From: Anaerolinea sp.
Lineage (GTDB): Bacteria; Chloroflexota; Anaerolineae; Anaerolineales; Anaerolineaceae
Reading direction: 5' to 3'
DNA length: 64,000 nt
Assembly (NCBI GenBank): GCA_020725865.1
Contig: DYEC01000020.1
Location: 1-64,000 of the forward strand
The notes beneath the pieces are model-generated. The model made no database searches and was not told the DNA's origin. It saw only the letters and a program-made list of their open reading frames with translations. Positions 1-9,999 of the stretch are shown piece by piece. Numbering within the stretch: the stretch's first letter is position 1; each line of letters starts with the position of its first letter. The position numbers were made by a program, and so were the translations under genes.

Positions 1-3000
1 CGGAGAAGGACCAGCCGGCGGCCGGGGTGGCGGTCAACTGGACGACATCGCCGTAGTGGTAGGAGGCCTGGTTGGGGTTCTTGGTGACCGTGCCGTTACC
101 GACGATGTTGACGGTGAGGGTGTAAGGGATTTGGGAGTAGGCGACGGAGGCGGTATGGTTGCTGGCGGGCATGGTCAGGGTGTTACTGCTGGGTGCGCTG
201 GTGCCGGTCCAGGAAGCGATCTGCCAGCCGGGGTCGGGGACAGCGGAGAGGGTGATAACTTCGCCGGCGACGAACTGACCGTTGGTGCTGCAAGCAGCGG
301 ACTTGGCTGGGGAGGCGGTCGGGTCACTGCCGTTGCCGGTGTGGCTGAGGGTGAGGGTGTAGCAGGTTGGAGATACAGCAGCGGTGGTAAATGACCAGGT
401 GACACCGGTTACTGTATCTATGTCATCTGATACAGTGGCATACCATTCGTATTCGGTGTTCTCCGAAAGACCTGTCCAGGAAACAGAGGCGTTGGCGCCA
501 TTTGCGACATTCTCTACTGTACCGATCAGAGAATACGGTACCGGTGTCTGGTATATCATGTCATAAGCCATATTCATCTGATCCGGAGAGGAGGTGATAA
601 ACGTATTCACATAGGGTGAATAGGTGGTGGCATAGATTGTGTCATTTGATGGCGAGAATCGTAATATGCGCATGTAACCATTGCCACCATTGGGGTAATC
701 CTGATAATCAGCCATCATGATGTGGATGGTATGTCCATCATCTCCTGTTTCCTGGCGATAAGCCGCACCGTCATTGGTGCTGTGCATGTGCCCGCATAAC
801 ATCAAGAATAGGTTGGGATTATCCTTGAGAGCGTTGTAGGTGGTCTGGTTGCTCCAAGTATTGTCAGTATTCAGAATGTCATGTTGGACAACAATGCCAC
901 GTCGGTTAGAGTAAGTTTTCAGCAACCCATCTGCCCAATTCAGGATATCCGATGAAGCGCTATATTGCAGATTGATGAGGATGAAATCCATACCCGATGC
1001 GCTAAACAGCGAGTAATTGTTGTAGTTGTTGCTGTCATAAGAGCCGCCGTACCAAGATTTGCCGCTGAAACGGGATGTGCCAAAATAGGTACTGTATGAA
1101 CCGTAAAGATCATGATTACCGGGTCCTACACTGTAGGGAATACTAGCTGCATCTAGTAAATCCATCGCTGCGTCTGCATTCTGCCACTGTGTTGTGCTGG
1201 TGGATGTGTTGACAATATCGCCGACATGTGTGACAAACACGATATTGCTGCTCGTTTTATTGTCTACAATCCATTGTGTCATGGAGGTGAATACTGCCGG
1301 ATAAGACTGAGACATGTTCTGGGTATCTGGGATTACCACTAGGGTGAAATCTTCACCAGTTATAGGTCCGGCCTCTCCCTTTTCGCGTCCGTAGAAACTG
1401 ACATCAAGTGTGTCTTCTGGGTCGTTGTCACTAACTGTAACTTCCAATGTCGGAGGGATGTAAACGTTTGTAGCAGCATCTGCAGGCTGGACCAGCACCG
1501 GCTGGTTAGGGGGGGCGTTTACCGGTATGATGCTAAAGTTTGCAGTGACCGATTTATTACCATTCATGGTGATTGACCAGGTGCCGTTGCCATTGTCTAC
1601 AAGGTCAGAAGCATTTGGACCGCTCCAGCTGGCAAACGCGTAGCCGCTGTTGGGGACGGGGGTTAGTGTTACAACAGTACCCTCGTTATAAGTGCCTCCT
1701 GCCGGGTTGAGTGTAACTGTTCCGTGTCCGTCATTGCCTGCTGACAGGGTGTAACGGGTTACCGAACCTGCATAAGTAACTGTCAGGTATGGACGGTAAG
1801 CTACAGTTGCCGCTTCACTGGAATATATGGTAACGCCATCGGTTCCGGTTGGGTAAAAGATCCAGCCCAAATTATCGCTGGGGTTGGCGGACCAGCGTTG
1901 AAGGCTTGCTGTAACATCAATCGAATAATTTGTGTCGGCAGAAGAGGCGGGTGCTTGAACGACTGGTGTGGCCCGGTACTCATCGCTTTGAACACCCTGA
2001 TCTCCGCCAAAGTTGTTATAAGTAACTGTCGAACCAGCCCATGAAACGAGCACTTCATACACATTTGCTGGATCTCCCTCCGGGGTTCCTGTAGGAGTTG
2101 AGTCAACCGTTCTGTAAGCTAACGCAGCGGATATTATCGTTGCGCCATCCGGGATGGGACCACCTTCAGAAGTGAATAGTTGTGTGAAGCGAATTAAGGC
2201 AAATTCATCTGTGGTTGTACCGGTATTATCGTCCCATTCCAGAGCAGTATTTGAACCGAAATTTGTGTCACCCTCGGTTGATCCACGAATGAACGTATCA
2301 TCTGTTCCAGTATAGCCCGAGACGCCATATTGGAAGGTGACTGTAATTTCATATCCCACCGTCCCGGCGACGGCAACATATACATCCGAAGCGCCATCGC
2401 TGGAGTGGACAATATCGCCGCTGAAGGTCCCCTCGGTTGCGCTATTCAAACGCACATAAATTGTAGTTGGGTTCACCACACCGCCTGTTTGGGGCAGTGT
2501 CAATGAGGAGTTGAAACTGCTGCCATCGGTTGAAAGCTCAAACCCGGAGGGTGCGCTGATGTTGATATCTGCTGTCAGGTTTTTGCCTGAGACGGTATAA
2601 GTTTGTGCGGCAGAGGGAACACCCGGCTGGGTGGAAAAGGTTGTCAGGGTACCGGCGGTAGTGATTTTGGGTCCACTACAGTAAGTAATGTTAAGTGTTG
2701 GTTTCGTGTACCCGGAAGTATTTTCTTTGGAGGCAACGATCCAGTAATCTTGGGTGCTGCTGGAGCCTGCATTATAGTTTTGCACTGTTAAGCCATAATT
2801 TGGCAGGACGCCGTCAATCCAGTCCTGAATGACAGCGACGCCGCTGGCGTTAAGATCAATGGTAACATTACCAGAGGCACTAAAGGTACTTGATGTAACG
2901 TTCCAAAGGTTGGTATTATAGCGGTCTGTTGAGGTATTGGCTGCACCGGCAGTGCCCCACGAGTTGGTACCGTCGTAAGTATTCCATGTGGCGGTGCTCT

Positions 3001-4552
3001 CGCTCCACGCCCGTCTCAAGTTATACAGGCTAAATGTGTAGGTTGAACTGTCCGTTACATAGAATGAGAGACTGGCAGCATTCACGATGGCGCCAGAAGG
3101 GATAACGCTCGTGTCCCATTTGAACAAACCGCCCTGTGGGTAGCTTTGGTAAGGACTCATTGTGACTGTGGTCTCGGAACCGTAGTTTGTTGAAGGCTGG
3201 GAGGATCTCATCCTGGTATCTGCGGTTGCGACCAGTGAAACATTAGTGCACGGTGACACGACAAAGTTCGCTATGATTGTCTTGTCCCCATCCATCGTGA
3301 TAGTAGCAGGGTTGGTATTTCCGGTCAGATCACCGGACCAGGAATCAAACGCATATCCCAAATCTGGCACCGCAGTCAAGGTGACAACCGTACCAGAAGT
3401 ATAGCTGCCGCCAGCCGGATTGAGTGTTACACTACCGCCTGCACTCGAATTCACTGTCAAGGTATAAAATTGGGTTGCCGTGCCGCTGACAGCAACTTCC
3501 TTGCGAGTGGCGCCGGTACTCTCGTGGGTGATGTTACCGCTGGAGGTACCCTCAGTAGAACGATTAAACCTTACATAGATGGTTGTAGGCGAAACCACAC
3601 CGCCTGTTGGCATCAGTGTAAGGGAAGAAGTAAAACCACTTCCGCTGGTGGTGGAGATTTCAAAATCGGCAGGGGCGGTAACGACAATGTTGTCTGTCAA
3701 ATTGTTTCCAGAAACTGTGTAACTCTGTTCAGCAGAGGGAACTCCTACCGGGCTGGTGAAAGTCGTTAATGTGCCTGTAGTCGTGATGGTCGGGATGCTG
3801 CTGGCCTCTTCTGCAAGCATGAAAACACTAGGTCCATATCCTTTATTACCTGCTGTCTGCTCTTGCACTCGGACTGTAAAATCTCCATCAGTGCCGGGTT
3901 GAATGCCTGTCCAGCGCGCAACATAGCCATTTGTAGTGTTATATCCGGTGCTAAAGTAAACGGAGTAATTGTCAATGACATTGACACCTGAAGTGCTGGC
4001 ATTGGTTGCTCCGTCAATGTCAGAGATAGTGAACCTGGAGATACGATCTCCGTAAGATGCATCATTTCTGTTGGCGGTAGTGGCGAAGGTGTACGTCTTA
4101 GCTGGGTTAAGTCCTGTAAATGTCATGTCAATGTAATACCCCGAGTTGCCATACTGGATTACGCCTGCCATATTGGCTTTGCTGTAGAAAGTATTATATG
4201 CATCTGTTCCCGAGCTAGGATATGTTCCCGATGATGTGTTCACAGATGGGTTACCCGAGGATGTAAATGTCACTGTAACACCAGTGGAAGCACCGGTAGC
4301 GTAGTTTTTCAACACACCGCTTGTGCTTCCCGCTGTGACCGTATAGGCTGTGGTGTTGCCTCCGGTGACGCCCGAACAGTCGTTATATGCTACCCAGGCA
4401 AAATCGGCTGCATGAACCTCAGTGAGCGGTTTTGCACCGAGCAATGAAAATACGATCATGAGGATGAGCAAAATCTGTCCAGTTATCCTAAAATAGTTAT
4501 CGGTGCGGTGATGATGGACGTGTTTATTGTAGAAATACTTTTGACTAGTCAT
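1..4552 (-). CDS. Giant secreted multidomain metallophosphoesterase (3' end outside window)
   Basis: The reading frame is open from the ATG at 4552 to the left edge (about 1517 codons seen). I checked the frame at 4552, 2299, 1327, 1120 and 796. A GGGAGG ribosome site lies 5 nt before the start. Residues about 22-48 form a signal peptide ending VHA. Then come an N-terminal beta-rich region, two copies of a beta-sandwich block carrying the motif YTVSGNNLT / YTVSGKNLT, two DNRLRE/CBM96-like regions (about 438-610 and 736-925), and at least four InlB-type bacterial repeats (about 363, 932, 1397, 1475; motif VTLNPAGG...GYAFxSWSG). A calcineurin-like phosphoesterase domain (about 1070-1300) shows PDTQN at 1075-1079, GDIV at 1111, GNHD at 1145 and GHMH at 1254. 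Known members of this fold are metal-dependent phosphoesterases. Export to the cell surface is inferred. The substrate is unknown. The gene is preceded by a cyclic-dinucleotide riboswitch, so expression is probably second-messenger controlled. Confidence 0.88.
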   Translation of the reverse strand, partial: MTSQKYFYNKHVHHHRTDNYFRITGQILLILMIVFSLLGAKPLTEVHAADFAWVAYNDCSGVTGGNTTAYTVTAGSTSGVLKNYATGASTGVTVTFTSSGNPSVNTSSGTYPSSGTDAYNTFYSKANMAGVIQYGNSGYYIDMTFTGLNPAKTYTFATTANRNDASYGDRISRFTISDIDGATNASTSGVNVIDNYSVYFSTGYNTTNGYVARWTGIQPGTDGDFTVRVQEQTAGNKGYGPSVFMLAEEASSIPTITTTGTLTTFTSPVGVPSAEQSYTVSGNNLTDNIVVTAPADFEISTTSGSGFTSSLTLMPTGGVVSPTTIYVRFNRSTEGTSSGNITHESTGATRKEVAVSGTATQFYTLTVNSSAGGSVTLNPAGGSYTSGTVVTLTAVPDLGYAFDSWSGDLTGNTNPATITMDGDKTIIANFVVSPCTNVSLVATADTRMRSSQPSTNYGSETTVTMSPYQSYPQGGLFKWDTSVIPSGAIVNAASLSFYVTDSSTYTFSLYNLRRAWSESTATWNTYDGTNSWGTAGAANTSTDRYNTNLWNVTSSTFSASGNVTIDLNASGVAVIQDWIDGVLPNYGLTVQNYNAGSSSTQDYWIVASKENTSGYTKPTLNITYCSGPKITTAGTLTTFSTQPGVPSAAQTYTVSGKNLTADINISAPSGFELSTDGSSFNSSLTLPQTGGVVNPTTIYVRLNSATEGTFSGDIVHSSDGASDVYVAVAGTVGYEITVTFQYGVSGYTGTDDTFIRGSTEGDTNFGSNTALEWDDNTGTTTDEFALIRFTQLFTSEGGPIPDGATIISAALAYRTVDSTPTGTPEGDPANVYEVLVSWAGSTVTYNNFGGDQGVQSDEYRATPVVQAPASSADTNYSIDVTASLQRWSANPSDNLGWIFYPTGTDGVTIYSSEAATVAYRPYLTVTYAGSVTRYTLSAGNDGHGTVTLNPAGGTYNEGTVVTLTPVPNSGYAFASWSGPNASDLVDNGNGTWSITMNGNKSVTANFSIIPVNAPPNQPVLVQPADAATNVYIPPTLEVTVSDNDPEDTLDVSFYGREKGEAGPITGEDFTLVVIPDTQNMSQSYPAVFTSMTQWIVDNKTSSNIVFVTHVGDIVNTSTSTTQWQNADAAMDLLDAASIPYSVGPGNHDLYGSYSTYFGTSRFSGKSWYGGSYDSNNYNNYSLFSASGMDFILINLQYSASSDILNWADGLLKTYSNRRGIVVQHDILNTDNTWSNQTTYNALKDNPNLFLMLCGHMHSTNDGAAYRQETGDDGHTIHIMMADYQDYPNGGNGYMRILRFSPSNDTIYATTYSPYVNTFITSSPDQMNMAYDMIYQTPVPYSLIGTVENVANGANASVSWTGLSENTEYEWYATVSDDIDTVTGVTWSFTTAAVSPTCYTLTLSHTGNGSDPTASPAKSAACSTNGQFVAGEVITLSAVPDPGWQIASWTGTSAPSSNTLTMPASNHTASVAYSQIPYTLTVNIVGNGTVTKNPNQASYHYGDVVQLTATPAAGWSFS

Positions 4553-4585
4553 TCGAGCCTCCCTGTCCTTCTGACAATGAACTTA

Positions 4586-4633
4586 AATTCAAGTGGCGCT
4601 TGGTGTTAAAAGCACAAGAAAGCCCCACTGAAT
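4586..4633 (-). promoter_or_regulatory. Stem-loop between riboswitch aptamer and start codon (probable expression platform)
   Basis: On the minus strand the arms ATTCAGTGGGGCTT and AAGCGCCACTTGAAT pair almost completely, with one bulge and one mismatch. The loop contains CTTTCTTGTGCT, which is complementary to the 5' strand of the upstream aptamer (AGCAC-GAAAG). Two mutually exclusive folds are therefore possible. There is only a weak T-rich stretch after the stem, so the mechanism (termination or another switch) is not settled. Confidence 0.5.
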
Positions 4634-4649
4634 TGTAGAGATTGATTAG

Positions 4650-4740
4650 GTGAAGCTTCGGCAACCCGACAATCTCGTTAGAGAGACTCGCGGCTTTGCG
4701 CCCCCATATTACTATGGGTTAGCTCTTTCGTGCTCCTGAA
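4650..4740 (-). promoter_or_regulatory. GEMM-I family cyclic-dinucleotide riboswitch aptamer
   Basis: Read on the minus strand, the region contains the conserved GEMM landmarks in order: CACGAAAGAGCTAACC, a hairpin CCATA-GTAA-TATGG with a GNRA loop, the invariant GGCGCAAAGCC (4692-4702), a second arm, and GGGTTGCCGAAGC (about 4655-4667). This matches the GEMM-I (c-di-GMP-I) consensus by eye. The base aligning with G20 of the Vc2 riboswitch reads A, a change known from the subgroup that responds to cyclic AMP-GMP. It sits about 100 nt before the start of the secreted phosphoesterase. The rest of the 408-nt gap between 4553 and 4960 is AT-rich; the 3' part near 4760-4860 probably holds the promoter, but I could not fix its boxes. 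Confidence 0.85.
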
Positions 4741-4960
4741 TACAGTAAGCATCTAACCCGTAAAGTGTTCTGTCAACGAGAATATAATACAAAATTATTA
4801 TTTGTTTGTCAAGTTAAGTTTGTGTTTATTGCGGAATTGTAATATTTATTTAGGTAGAACTTAGCCGGATGTGTTTTCATTTTTTATTCCCCTGAACAAA
4901 CCGATTTTGTAATGGCTTTCTATTGGGCATGTAACCGAACGGTGTTTCAGCGAAGGCTTC

Positions 4961-5782
4961 TTAATTTTTGATTGGCATTGTTGGTATATTGCTCATTAAA
5001 CTACGCAGCCGGTTTTGCTCTTCAGGAGGGAATAAAGGCAAAAGACGGCGAACAATGCGTACCGTGAGCGGGTGGGTACTGCCAACCAATGTCTGACGCA
5101 GCAGATAAGCAGCTTCAACTGGTGAGCGTTTGGCAAGAGCCTGTAAGATTTCAACCAGTTCGGTTTGCAAAATGGGAAGCGGCGATTTGAGAAGCGGTTC
5201 GATCATTCGAAACAATGGCGGCAGGTTCTCAAATTCCCGATCCTGTATGGCAGGCAGCATTGCCCGCAGGGCGATTTTTTGAACCGCGGTATTTTTATCT
5301 GCCAGCCATAAATGCAGAAGTTCAAACCAGTGCTCGGATTGTTCACGCCGCATGCGGTGTGCTCCATGCTCAAGTAATGCGCTCAGACTGACCGCCTCAC
5401 ATTCCGGCCGGCACCAGCGTTGCAAATAGCCGGTAATCATCTCGGGCGGTTTGGGGTCAATTTTTCCAAGTAGCAGCGCAGCCAAAAGACGTGGCTCCAG
5501 ATAGGGATCGCTCCAAAGGGTCTCAATCAATATCAGTGCTGCCTGTGGGTTTTCCCGGCAGAGCGGAGCCAATCCCTGTTCGACCTGGTGAATGACGAGC
5601 GCAGGCACGCGATAACTGGCTGGAAGTCTGGCGGAAGGCGATTCCTTGCCGGGACGAAATGTCCGGTCGCTGTAAAACTCCAGCAACTCGCGTAGTTCAG
5701 TTTGGAATTCCTGCGGGCGGGTAAATTTCCACGCGAGGCTGTTGACTTGTGCTTTCAGACGATTAAGCTGTACAGCAGGCAT
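4961..5782 (-). CDS. Helical (HEAT/DNA-alkylation-like) repeat protein
   Basis: This is a 273-residue protein with no signal peptide or membrane segment. It is made almost entirely of amphipathic helices with repeat-like periodicity, for example AALILIETLWSDPYLEPRLL followed by AALLLGKI, and further leucine-rich helix pairs about every 35-40 residues. This resembles HEAT repeats and the DNA-alkylation-repeat superfamily. No catalytic motif can be named. It starts 3 nt after proS on the same strand, so the two are probably co-transcribed and translationally coupled. A scaffold or protein-binding role is the cautious inference. Confidence 0.7.
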   Translation of the reverse strand: MPAVQLNRLKAQVNSLAWKFTRPQEFQTELRELLEFYSDRTFRPGKESPSARLPASYRVPALVIHQVEQGLAPLCRENPQAALILIETLWSDPYLEPRLLAALLLGKIDPKPPEMITGYLQRWCRPECEAVSLSALLEHGAHRMRREQSEHWFELLHLWLADKNTAVQKIALRAMLPAIQDREFENLPPLFRMIEPLLKSPLPILQTELVEILQALAKRSPVEAAYLLRQTLVGSTHPLTVRIVRRLLPLFPPEEQNRLRSLMSNIPTMPIKN

Positions 5783-5785
5783 ATT

Positions 5786-7234
<1,449 letters not shown>

Positions 7235-7254
7235 TTAATGGCAACAGGATGGTT

Positions 7255-7797
7255 TTAAGAATGGGTTTGCTTAGACAACATGGCAACAGCTTGATGAACA
7301 TTTTCGGCAAATGAGAGCAAGGCTTTTTCCTGTTCGGAAACTGCGTTGCCCATTTCCCTGTAAAAAGTGTTAAATACCGTTTTCCAGGCATCACCAATCA
7401 GGATTAAAGGACACGGCGGGATAGATTGAATCAGCAGGCGGTTCCAGAAGAGAAGAATTTCAGTAAACGTTCCCGGACCGCCCGGTAAAGCCAGTGCCGC
7501 ATCGGCACTGCTGACCAGGGTGTCCAATCGCTCCATCAGTGTTGGACGGCGCCATTCCTCAAGTACCCAGGGATTGGCGGCACGCCGACGCCAGTTCTCC
7601 ACCTCTTCACATGTTACCCCGATGACATGGCCGCCGGCTTCCGCGGCGCCGCGGGATACAGCTTCCATCGTACCCATGTAACCGCCGGTGATAACGGTGT
7701 GGCCTGCTATAGCCAGCAGTTTGCCAAGTTGCAGGGCTTCTTCATAAGCGGATTCACCGGGTTGAGGCCGTGCGCTTCCAAAAACAGTTACCTTCAT
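7255..7797 (-). CDS. LOG-family protein (TIGR00730-like putative nucleotide phosphoribohydrolase)
   Basis: The Rossmann-like protein of about 180 residues shows the two family hallmarks GGYMGTMEA (about 38-46) and PGGPGTFTE (about 105-113), the second being the PGGxGTxxE catalytic motif. Characterised relatives cleave nucleoside monophosphates such as cytokinin ribotides or AMP; the substrate here is unknown. I prefer the ATG at 7797, but a TTG at 7803 with a better-spaced AAGG is possible. A TATAAT box on the minus strand near 7838-7843 is a likely -10 element. First gene of a probable operon with proS. Confidence 0.85.
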   Translation of the reverse strand: MKVTVFGSARPQPGESAYEEALQLGKLLAIAGHTVITGGYMGTMEAVSRGAAEAGGHVIGVTCEEVENWRRRAANPWVLEEWRRPTLMERLDTLVSSADAALALPGGPGTFTEILLFWNRLLIQSIPPCPLILIGDAWKTVFNTFYREMGNAVSEQEKALLSFAENVHQAVAMLSKQTHS

Positions 7798-7881
7798 AAG
7801 CAACTCTGTACCTTGAGTTTTGTCTGACAGGTTTCAATTATACCTGCAAATTGTCACGAGGGAAAAACCAACCTGCAGTCA

Positions 7882-7890
7882 TGCTATACT
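7882..7890 (+). promoter_or_regulatory. Extended -10 promoter for a probably leaderless mRNA
   Basis: TGCTATACT (TGn plus TATACT) ends 7 nt before the ATG at 7898. Transcription would start at or next to the start codon, and no Shine-Dalgarno sequence is present. No convincing -35 box is seen, as is common for extended -10 promoters. Confidence 0.5.
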
Positions 7891-7897
7891 TACCAGT

Positions 7898-9982
7898 ATG
7901 TGGGGCTCAAAGGTTGTGTCCAATTTTCGGCGAATTCGTTTTCCAGCCTGGAGCGTACCTCTCTGTCTTCTGGGGCTGGTAACAGTCAGTTATGGTTTGC
8001 TCGTCAATCATTTGGGGTTTTACTGGGATGACTGGGCAAAGACGCTGGTACATCGTTTGTTTGGCTTGAACGGATACTGGTCGTATTACGCTGAAGACCG
8101 CCCGTATTCATCCTGGACGCATATTCTCTTTATTCCGCTTCTGGGCGATTCGCCAGTGAACTGGCAAATTTTTGTGCTGGTATTGCGCTGGTTAACGGCG
8201 GTGGCGATCTGGTGGTTTTTGCGCGGTTTATGGCGGGATGCCGAATGGCAGGCTGTTTTGACAGCGGCACTGTTTTCTGTTTGTCCGGTTTTTACTCATC
8301 AGGCGATTGCCGTAACATTCCACCAACAATGGCTGCAATATGTGCTGTGTTTTGTTTCGTTTGCCGCTATGGTACAGGCAAATCGAAGCATCAGGCGGTT
8401 TTGGTTATGGACTGTTTTATCGGTGATTACATTAATGATGCAGTTATTGATCACCGAATATTTTATCGGTGTGGAGCTTATCCGCCCGCTGGTGCTGTGG
8501 TATTTGCTTGCCGCACAACCGTGGCAAAAAAGGTTTCGTAGTTGGATCAGGCAGTACAGCCCATATTTGTTGATTGCAACGGGGTATATCCTCTGGCGAT
8601 TGTTTTTCATTCAACTGCCCAATGAAGATCCTTATAAGGCACAGACTTTATATGATTTTTTCAATGCGCCCATGGATACGTTGAGTCGTCTGTGGCTGGT
8701 TGTTTGGAAAGATACCCTATATGTGTTGGTCACCCACTGGTATCGGACGTTTGATGTGCACTTGTTTGATGAAAAAATGCAACCTTTTGCGGTGGTTTCC
8801 TGGCTGGCGGCGATTGCAATTGCATTGGGGCTGACTTTTTATTTTTATCGCTTGAGAATGGATGATGAACAAAGCAGAGGGCAGACGGGTAAAACCAGGC
8901 AAATGATTTTGTTAGGGCTGGCGGCATCATTACTGGGCATGTTGCCTGCCTGGATCACCGGGCGGCAGGTGGTTTTTGATTATCATTCCGACCGTTATGC
9001 CCAACCGGCAATGTTCGGTATCAGCCTTTTATCGGTTGGCTTTTTTAATTGGATTTCTCAAAGGCGACTGCAAAGAAGCGTTTTGTTAAGCATCCTGATT
9101 GCGCTGGCGGTTGGGTTTAATATGCGTTTGACCAATGATTACCGCTGGCAGTGGGTGGAGCAGACCCGTTTTTACTGGCAGCTTTACTGGCGTGCGCCAT
9201 ATATTCAACCAAATACTGCGATTATCAATGAAAAAGAACCGCTGGCGGACCAGGGACTATTTTCCACTTCGGCGGCGATCAACCTGTTATATCCGCAACC
9301 ACCGGAGTTTGAAGAACATGGAAGATTGGCTTACTGGCTTTATTCGTTTTACCCCCGTTATGCCAGCGGCTTGCCTGAGGATTTGCGATTTAGTTTTCGT
9401 ACCCAGTTTCGAACACTCAAATTTGAGGGTGGTTCTCCCAACACATTGCTGATTTTCTATGACCTGAGCAAGACAAACTGCCTTTGGGTACTTCGCCCCG
9501 ATGATGCCGGTGACCCAGAACTGCCGCGCATCACCGCAGAAGCGATCCGAGCTGCCAACCCTGCGCTCATTTTCCCCCAGCCTGTGTCTGATGATTATCC
9601 CCCTCGTGATCTCTTCGGTTCAGAGCCGGAACACAACTGGTGTTACTTTTTTCAAAAGGCTGATCTGGCGCGTCAATTTGAGAATTGGGAAAGAGTGGCA
9701 GAGCTAGGGGATCAGGCGCGGCAAGCTGGACTTTCACCGTCCAATACATCTTCCAATGCGCCGCATGAATGGCGGCCGTTTATCGAGGGATATGCACATG
9801 TTGGCCGTTGGGATGAGGCGCGTCAATTGACTCTCCAGGCGGCCGAAAAAGGGGAGCGTTATCTGGTGTGGTTATGCCGGGTGTGGGAACAGATGGGGGA
9901 AGGGATGGAAGGAAACTTACAGTGGATGGAGCAGATTCACCAAACTAGGGCTGAGATGAACTGCCAAAAACTTGGCTTTTAG
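7898..9982 (+). CDS. Polytopic membrane protein, GT-C glycosyltransferase-like
   Basis: The frame could open at 7820, but the ATG at 7898 fits the promoter position better and gives about 694 residues. Roughly ten hydrophobic segments occupy the N-terminal two thirds. The first membrane segment is followed by FYWDDW, an acidic motif at the position where GT-C glycosyltransferases and PMT/ArnT-like enzymes carry their first catalytic aspartates. The C-terminal about 200 residues are soluble and end in helices that look TPR-like (GYAHVGRWDEARQLTLQAAE). A role in lipid-linked sugar transfer is an inference; the donor and acceptor are unknown. It converges on the sulfatase gene with an 18-nt gap. 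Confidence 0.65.
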   Translation: MWGSKVVSNFRRIRFPAWSVPLCLLGLVTVSYGLLVNHLGFYWDDWAKTLVHRLFGLNGYWSYYAEDRPYSSWTHILFIPLLGDSPVNWQIFVLVLRWLTAVAIWWFLRGLWRDAEWQAVLTAALFSVCPVFTHQAIAVTFHQQWLQYVLCFVSFAAMVQANRSIRRFWLWTVLSVITLMMQLLITEYFIGVELIRPLVLWYLLAAQPWQKRFRSWIRQYSPYLLIATGYILWRLFFIQLPNEDPYKAQTLYDFFNAPMDTLSRLWLVVWKDTLYVLVTHWYRTFDVHLFDEKMQPFAVVSWLAAIAIALGLTFYFYRLRMDDEQSRGQTGKTRQMILLGLAASLLGMLPAWITGRQVVFDYHSDRYAQPAMFGISLLSVGFFNWISQRRLQRSVLLSILIALAVGFNMRLTNDYRWQWVEQTRFYWQLYWRAPYIQPNTAIINEKEPLADQGLFSTSAAINLLYPQPPEFEEHGRLAYWLYSFYPRYASGLPEDLRFSFRTQFRTLKFEGGSPNTLLIFYDLSKTNCLWVLRPDDAGDPELPRITAEAIRAANPALIFPQPVSDDYPPRDLFGSEPEHNWCYFFQKADLARQFENWERVAELGDQARQAGLSPSNTSSNAPHEWRPFIEGYAHVGRWDEARQLTLQAAEKGERYLVWLCRVWEQMGEGMEGNLQWMEQIHQTRAEMNCQKLGF

Positions 9983-9999
9983 ATAATTTCGTTGTTTAT

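Noticed and set aside
56-394. Glycine/valine-rich + strand ORF at the left edge
   Set aside because: It is the reverse strand of the giant phosphoesterase gene, whose frame checks at five motifs.
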